Assembly (NCBI RefSeq): GCF_003143755.1
Contig: NZ_QFRI01000001.1
Span: 1,324,051 to 1,388,050 of the forward strand
Length of the DNA stretch: 64,000 bases
Direction: 5' to 3'
DNA from: Algibacter marinivivus
GTDB taxonomy: Bacteria > Bacteroidota > Bacteroidia > Flavobacteriales > Flavobacteriaceae
The translations under genes and the position numbers were made by a program. Under the pieces are notes generated by a model. It saw only the letters and a list, made by a program, of their open reading frames with translations, had not been told where the DNA came from and made no database searches. Shown piece after piece: positions 60,454 through 64,000 of this stretch (positions are counted from its first letter, which is position 1; each line of letters opens with the position of its first letter).

Positions 60454-61485
60454 ATGAGTAAATCAAAAACAAGTATTTTACTTATCTATACTGGTGGAAC
60501 CATTGGTATGGTAAAAGATTTTAAAACTAATTCTTTAAAAGCGTTTAATTTTAAAAATCTTTTAGATAGAATTCCTGAACTACAACTTTTAGATTGTAAT
60601 ATAGATACGATTTCTTTTAAAAAACCAATAGATTCAAGTAATATGAACCCGGAATATTGGGTGCAAATTGCTGAAATAATCGAAAATCATTACGAAAAAT
60701 TTGATGGCTTTGTAGTTTTACACGGGAGTGACACCATGAGTTATACAGCTTCAGCATTGAGTTTCATGCTTGAAAATTTAGCTAAACCTGTTGTGTTTAC
60801 GGGGTCGCAATTACCAATTGGAGATTTACGAACTGATGCAAAAGAAAATTTAATTACATCTATTCAAGTTGCTTCATTACAATATAAAGGTAAGCCAGCA
60901 ATAAAAGAAGTTTGCTTGTATTTTGAATATAAACTGTATAGAGGTAATAGAACAACAAAACTTAATGCAGAACATTTTCAGGCTTTTGCATCGTTTAATT
61001 ACCCTGATTTAGCTGAATCTGGTGTTCATTTAAAAGTTAATCACGAATATGTTTTTAAACCTAATCTTAGAAAAAAATTAAGAGTACATAAAAAATTAGA
61101 TAAAAATATAGCCATTGTTAAATTGTTCCCAGGGATAACACCTACTTTGTTGAAGAGTATTTTTAGTACTTCAAATTTAAAAGCTATAATACTTGAAACT
61201 TATGGGGCAGGAAATTGTACAACTGAAAAATGGTTTATTGATATTTTAAAAGAAATTATTTCAAAAGGGATTCATATTATAAACGTTACTCAATGTTCTG
61301 GGGGAAGTGTTGCGATGGGACATTATGAAACAAGTAGCTTATTAAAAAAGATTGGTGTTATTTCTGGAAAAGACATAACTACTGAAGCTGCAGTTGCAAA
61401 ATTAATGTATGTGCTTGGGCAAAATATTTCTTCTAACAGCTTCAAAACCACGTATGAAGCGCCTTTAAGGGGCGAGATGACTTAA
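60454..61485 (+). CDS. ansA: Type I (cytoplasmic) L-asparaginase
   Basis: A 343-residue enzyme hydrolysing asparagine to aspartate and ammonia. Nucleophile Thr in LIYTGGTIGMV (about residue 15) and second catalytic motif VVLHGSDTMSYTASAL with Asp and Thr; Lys in DLRTDAKENL. No signal peptide, so it is the cytoplasmic low-affinity type. Co-transcribed with tatD (3-base gap). A tRNA gene follows 75 bases later. Confidence 0.92.
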   Translation: MSKSKTSILLIYTGGTIGMVKDFKTNSLKAFNFKNLLDRIPELQLLDCNIDTISFKKPIDSSNMNPEYWVQIAEIIENHYEKFDGFVVLHGSDTMSYTASALSFMLENLAKPVVFTGSQLPIGDLRTDAKENLITSIQVASLQYKGKPAIKEVCLYFEYKLYRGNRTTKLNAEHFQAFASFNYPDLAESGVHLKVNHEYVFKPNLRKKLRVHKKLDKNIAIVKLFPGITPTLLKSIFSTSNLKAIILETYGAGNCTTEKWFIDILKEIISKGIHIINVTQCSGGSVAMGHYETSSLLKKIGVISGKDITTEAAVAKLMYVLGQNISSNSFKTTYEAPLRGEMT

Positions 61486-61560
61486 AAATTAACGCTTTTA
61501 ATTTTAGACTTCAAAGTTTTTTTTGTTATTTGACCTCCAGTAATTATTAAAACCAATTAC

Positions 61561-61648
61561 AGAGAGGTGGCCGAGTGGCTTAAGGCGCACGCTTGGAAAG
61601 CGTGTATGCGTTAATAGCGTATCGAGGGTTCGAATCCCTTCCTCTCTG
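61561..61648 (+). tRNA. tRNA-Ser (GGA anticodon)
   Basis: Acceptor arms AGAGAGG (61561-61567) and CCTCTCT (61641-61647) with discriminator G. The anticodon loop is CTTGGAAAG with GGA, reading UCC and UCU. A long variable arm (about TATGCG...GCGTA) and the T loop GGTTCGAATCC are present, as expected for a class II serine tRNA of 88 nt. CCA is not encoded. Confidence 0.96.
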
Positions 61649-61721
61649 CTGTTTTTTTATTTTTTAATTGCTTTTTTTTTATATCTTTAACACTTTAACT
61701 AATAAAATTAAGATCGAGAAC

Positions 61722-62492
61722 ATGAAAAGATTATTTTCTATCCTTGCCATAACAGTAATGGTGGCATTCGGAACTGCTAATGCAACTACAATTGCTAACA
61801 CTAGTACAGCCGTAACAACAGTTACAACAATGACTCAAGATGATGCAGCACCAGCTGAAGAACTTGGATTTCATCAAGAATTAAAAAAGCGTTTTATTGA
61901 AGGAGGCCCTGGTTTTATGGGAATCGTATTATTATGTTTAATTCTAGGATTAGCGATTGCTATAGAGAGAATTATCTTTTTAAACTTATCAACTACTAAC
62001 ACTAAGAAGTTAACTCAAGATGTTGAGGATGCTTTATCTTCAGGTGGTGTTGAAGCTGCAAAAGAAGTTTGTAGAAATACTAAAGGACCTATTGCGTCAA
62101 TCTACTATCAAGGTTTAGATAGAGCAGATGAAAGCGTTGAGGCTGCTGAAAAAGCTGTTGTAGCTTATGGTGGTGTACAAATGGGACAATTAGAGAAAAA
62201 CGTATCTTGGATTTCATTATTTATTGCATTAGCACCGATGCTTGGTTTCATGGGTACAGTAATTGGTATGATTCAAGCATTTGATAAAATTGAAGCTGCA
62301 GGAGATATGCAACCATCACTTGTTGCAGGAGGTATTAAAGTGGCACTTTTAACAACAGTATTTGGTTTAGTAGTAGCTATTATACTTCAGATTTTTTACA
62401 ATTACATTATTGCTAAAATTGATAGTATTGTTAACAACATGGAAGATGCTTCCATTACGTTAATGGACCTATTAATGAGACATAAAAAGTAA
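61722..62492 (+). CDS. exbB: ExbB/TolQ/MotA family proton channel
   Basis: A 256-residue inner-membrane proton channel of the TonB energy system. An N-terminal signal-like helix (MKRLFSILAITVMVAFG) and a linker precede three core helices (about 62-82, 165-185, 200-225), with LAPMLGFMGTVIGMIQAF and the conserved Thr/Pro residues. The start is ATG 61722; the upstream frame from 61668 overlaps a TATCTTTA promoter-like box at 61682-61689. First gene of exbB-(unknown)-exbD-exbD. Confidence 0.92.
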   Translation: MKRLFSILAITVMVAFGTANATTIANTSTAVTTVTTMTQDDAAPAEELGFHQELKKRFIEGGPGFMGIVLLCLILGLAIAIERIIFLNLSTTNTKKLTQDVEDALSSGGVEAAKEVCRNTKGPIASIYYQGLDRADESVEAAEKAVVAYGGVQMGQLEKNVSWISLFIALAPMLGFMGTVIGMIQAFDKIEAAGDMQPSLVAGGIKVALLTTVFGLVVAIILQIFYNYIIAKIDSIVNNMEDASITLMDLLMRHKK

Positions 62493-62513
62493 TAATTTAA
62501 AAACTAAAAAATT

Positions 62514-62945
62514 ATGGGTTTACATAAAATTTTAAAAATTGTAGCTTTTGCTCTTGCCATTATTGGTGCCATTGTCGCACTTGTAATTATTGCAGGAGAC
62601 GAAGATACAGCTCAGAGTATGAGTGGTAATATGCTATTAATTGCTTATGCAGTATTAGGCATAGTGTTATTATTAGTTTTGTTATTCGTAATCAAAGGAT
62701 TGTTTGCTGGAGATATTAAAAAGACATTAATGACAGTTGGTGCATTTGCAGCAGTACTTATTATATCTTATGTTATATCATCAGGTTCAGATTTAGATTT
62801 ACAACCTTTCGTAGATAAAGGTGCTGATGTAACAGAAGCTACTTCTAAAAATGTTGGAGCTGGATTATATGCTTTTTATATACTTGCAGCAGTAGCAATA
62901 GGTTCTATGTTATTTGGTGGAGCTAAAAAAATGTTTAATAAATAG
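62514..62945 (+). CDS. Membrane protein of the exb operon, unknown
   Basis: A 143-residue protein with four hydrophobic helices (about residues 7-27, 40-63, 74-92, 115-135). No family recognised. It lies between exbB and exbD with gaps of 21 and 3 bases and is therefore probably an accessory part of the energising complex in this group; this is inference from position. Confidence 0.75.
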   Translation: MGLHKILKIVAFALAIIGAIVALVIIAGDEDTAQSMSGNMLLIAYAVLGIVLLLVLLFVIKGLFAGDIKKTLMTVGAFAAVLIISYVISSGSDLDLQPFVDKGADVTEATSKNVGAGLYAFYILAAVAIGSMLFGGAKKMFNK

Positions 62946-62948
62946 ATT

Positions 62949-63536
62949 ATGGCAAAAAGAGCAGCACCAGAAGTAAATGCAGGCTCAATGGCCGATATTG
63001 CTTTCTTATTATTAATATTCTTTCTTGTAACTACAACCATTGAAGTTGATTCAGGAATTAATAGAAAACTTCCTCCAATGGAAGAGTCTGAAGAAGATGT
63101 AATCATCAAGCAGAAAAATATTTTTACTGTATTATTAAATGGTAAAGATCAATTACTTGTTGAGGATGAAATCATGGAATTGAAAGACTTAAGAGCAGCA
63201 GCCATAGAGTTTTTAGATAATGGTGGCGATGGATCATGTGATTATTGTAAAGGAAAAAGAAACCCTTCTTCTTCTGATAATCCAGATAAAGCTATTATTT
63301 CTTTAAAGAATGAACGTGAAACATCTTATAAAACCTATATAGCTGTGCAGAATGAATTAGTTGCAGCTTATAACGTGTTAAGAGATGCCAGAGCACAATC
63401 CCTATATGGCAAGTCATTTGCTGATATGCAGGCAAACTACAAAGATGTGAATTGGCCAGGGAATAAAGAGAAGCTTAAAGAGAAAATTGATCAAATAAAG
63501 GTTGATTACCCTCAAAAGCTTTCAGAAGTACAATAG
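62949..63536 (+). CDS. exbD: ExbD/TolR family protein
   Basis: A 195-residue partner of ExbB. A short basic cytoplasmic N-terminus, one helix (residues 15-35, MADIAFLLLIFFLVTTTIEV) with the proton-carrying Asp16, then a periplasmic domain. The periplasmic part has an insertion with a CDYC motif (GDGSCDYCKGKRNP, about residues 94-107), which ordinary ExbD lacks. A second ExbD gene follows 24 bases later. Confidence 0.92.
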   Translation: MAKRAAPEVNAGSMADIAFLLLIFFLVTTTIEVDSGINRKLPPMEESEEDVIIKQKNIFTVLLNGKDQLLVEDEIMELKDLRAAAIEFLDNGGDGSCDYCKGKRNPSSSDNPDKAIISLKNERETSYKTYIAVQNELVAAYNVLRDARAQSLYGKSFADMQANYKDVNWPGNKEKLKEKIDQIKVDYPQKLSEVQ

Positions 63537-63560
63537 ATTAAAATTTAACATTTATTAAAT

Positions 63561-64000
63561 ATGTCTAAATTTAAAAAGAAAAAAAGTGGCGATATGCCGG
63601 CGGTTAACACAGCATCTTTACCAGATATTGTATTTATGCTATTATTCTTTTTTATGGTTGCCACAGTTATGAGGCAAAATACTTTAAAAATTGAAAATAA
63701 TTTACCTTTTGCAGATCAAGTTGAGAAACTAGATAAGAAAGATTTGGTAATGTATATTTATGCTGGAAAGCCAAGTCAAAATTATAAGCAGTTTGGTACC
63801 GAAGCTAGAATACAGCTTAATGATGATTTTGCAAGTGTAAAAGATATTGCTTCTTTTATAGCACAAGAACGTGCTTCAAAGCGTGAAGAGCTTATTCCAT
63901 TTCTTACTACAGCCTTAAAGGTTGATAGTGATGCTAATATGGGTTTAATAGGTGATATTAAACAAGAACTGCGTAAGGTTAATGCGCTTAAACTAAATTA
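63561..64000 (+). CDS. exbD: Second ExbD family protein, cut by window end
   Basis: 146 codons are visible with the frame open to the edge: basic N-terminus (MSKFKKKKSGDMPAVN), one helix with the conserved Asp (SLPDIVFMLLFFFMVATVM) and a periplasmic domain (EELIPFLTTALKVDSDANM). The last codons read ALKLN then TA, so the stop or a few more residues lie outside. The two ExbD genes form the usual flavobacterial tandem. Confidence 0.9.
   Translation, partial: MSKFKKKKSGDMPAVNTASLPDIVFMLLFFFMVATVMRQNTLKIENNLPFADQVEKLDKKDLVMYIYAGKPSQNYKQFGTEARIQLNDDFASVKDIASFIAQERASKREELIPFLTTALKVDSDANMGLIGDIKQELRKVNALKLN

Overview
The window is AT-rich chromosomal DNA from a member of the family Flavobacteriaceae (phylum Bacteroidetes). 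The support is the many promoters with the Bacteroidetes -7 box TAnnTTTG, TonB receptors with an N-terminal carboxypeptidase-regulatory-like domain, a type IX secretion C-terminal sorting domain, a NrdB with an N-terminal ATP-cone, and many U-tailed AAAAGC...GCTTTT terminators. I cannot name the genus. Almost every gene is chromosomal housekeeping or envelope function; there is no phage, plasmid, CRISPR array or transposase gene.

Layout. 0-9.6 kb: PEP carboxylase, a short SSB, a membrane protein, an acetyltransferase broken by one stop codon, a Zn-ribbon protein, a GIDE-domain protein, a CBS protein, two envelope proteins, L-threonine dehydrogenase and a HupE/UreJ-like protein. 9.6-16.7 kb: a repeat-filled gap, dCMP deaminase with a C-terminal processing protease, a doubly frameshifted metallopeptidase-like lipoprotein with an overlapping partner lipoprotein, a flavoprotein, MarC and a DUF3109 protein. 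16.7-20.3 kb: class I ribonucleotide reductase (nrdB-nrdA). 20.3-30.4 kb: an OmpA lipoprotein, then a probable phosphate-starvation locus: OprO/P-like porin with PiT-PhoU transporter, a MORN-like protein, a beta-helix lipoprotein with a TonB receptor, and a stand-alone copy of that receptor's N-terminal domain. 30.5-38.3 kb: dGTPase, repeats, a 579-bp inverted-repeat-bounded element, dxs, a secreted M36 metalloprotease and tadA. 38.3-44.8 kb: a CLC channel, aspS and a second TonB receptor. 45-51.7 kb: a TetR-TolC-MFP-RND efflux operon with its own operator. 51.8-58 kb: prenyl synthase and the 2-oxoglutarate dehydrogenase E1/E2 pair. 58-64 kb: a microprotein, two tandem sRNA-like modules next to a LuxR-type response regulator, a retropepsin-like protease, TatD, asparaginase, tRNA-Ser and the exbB-exbD energising operon, cut by the window end.

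Most interesting. (1) Downstream of the response regulator, two tandem modules each hold the same 16-bp palindrome, exactly 23 nt, a TAnnTTTA box, a conserved TGCTATTAATTA start and a terminator hairpin with the same 7-nt loop: a pair of unannotated, probably response-regulator-controlled small RNAs. (2) In the phosphate locus, four promoter regions carry 11-bp phased direct repeats related to GGTAACATTAA, a candidate flavobacterial Pho box. (3) The OprO/P-like gene has an intrinsic terminator inside its probable leader. (4) A 579-bp unit with perfect 12-bp terminal inverted repeats carries one unknown gene. These are read from sequence alone; none was tested by a database search or folding program.
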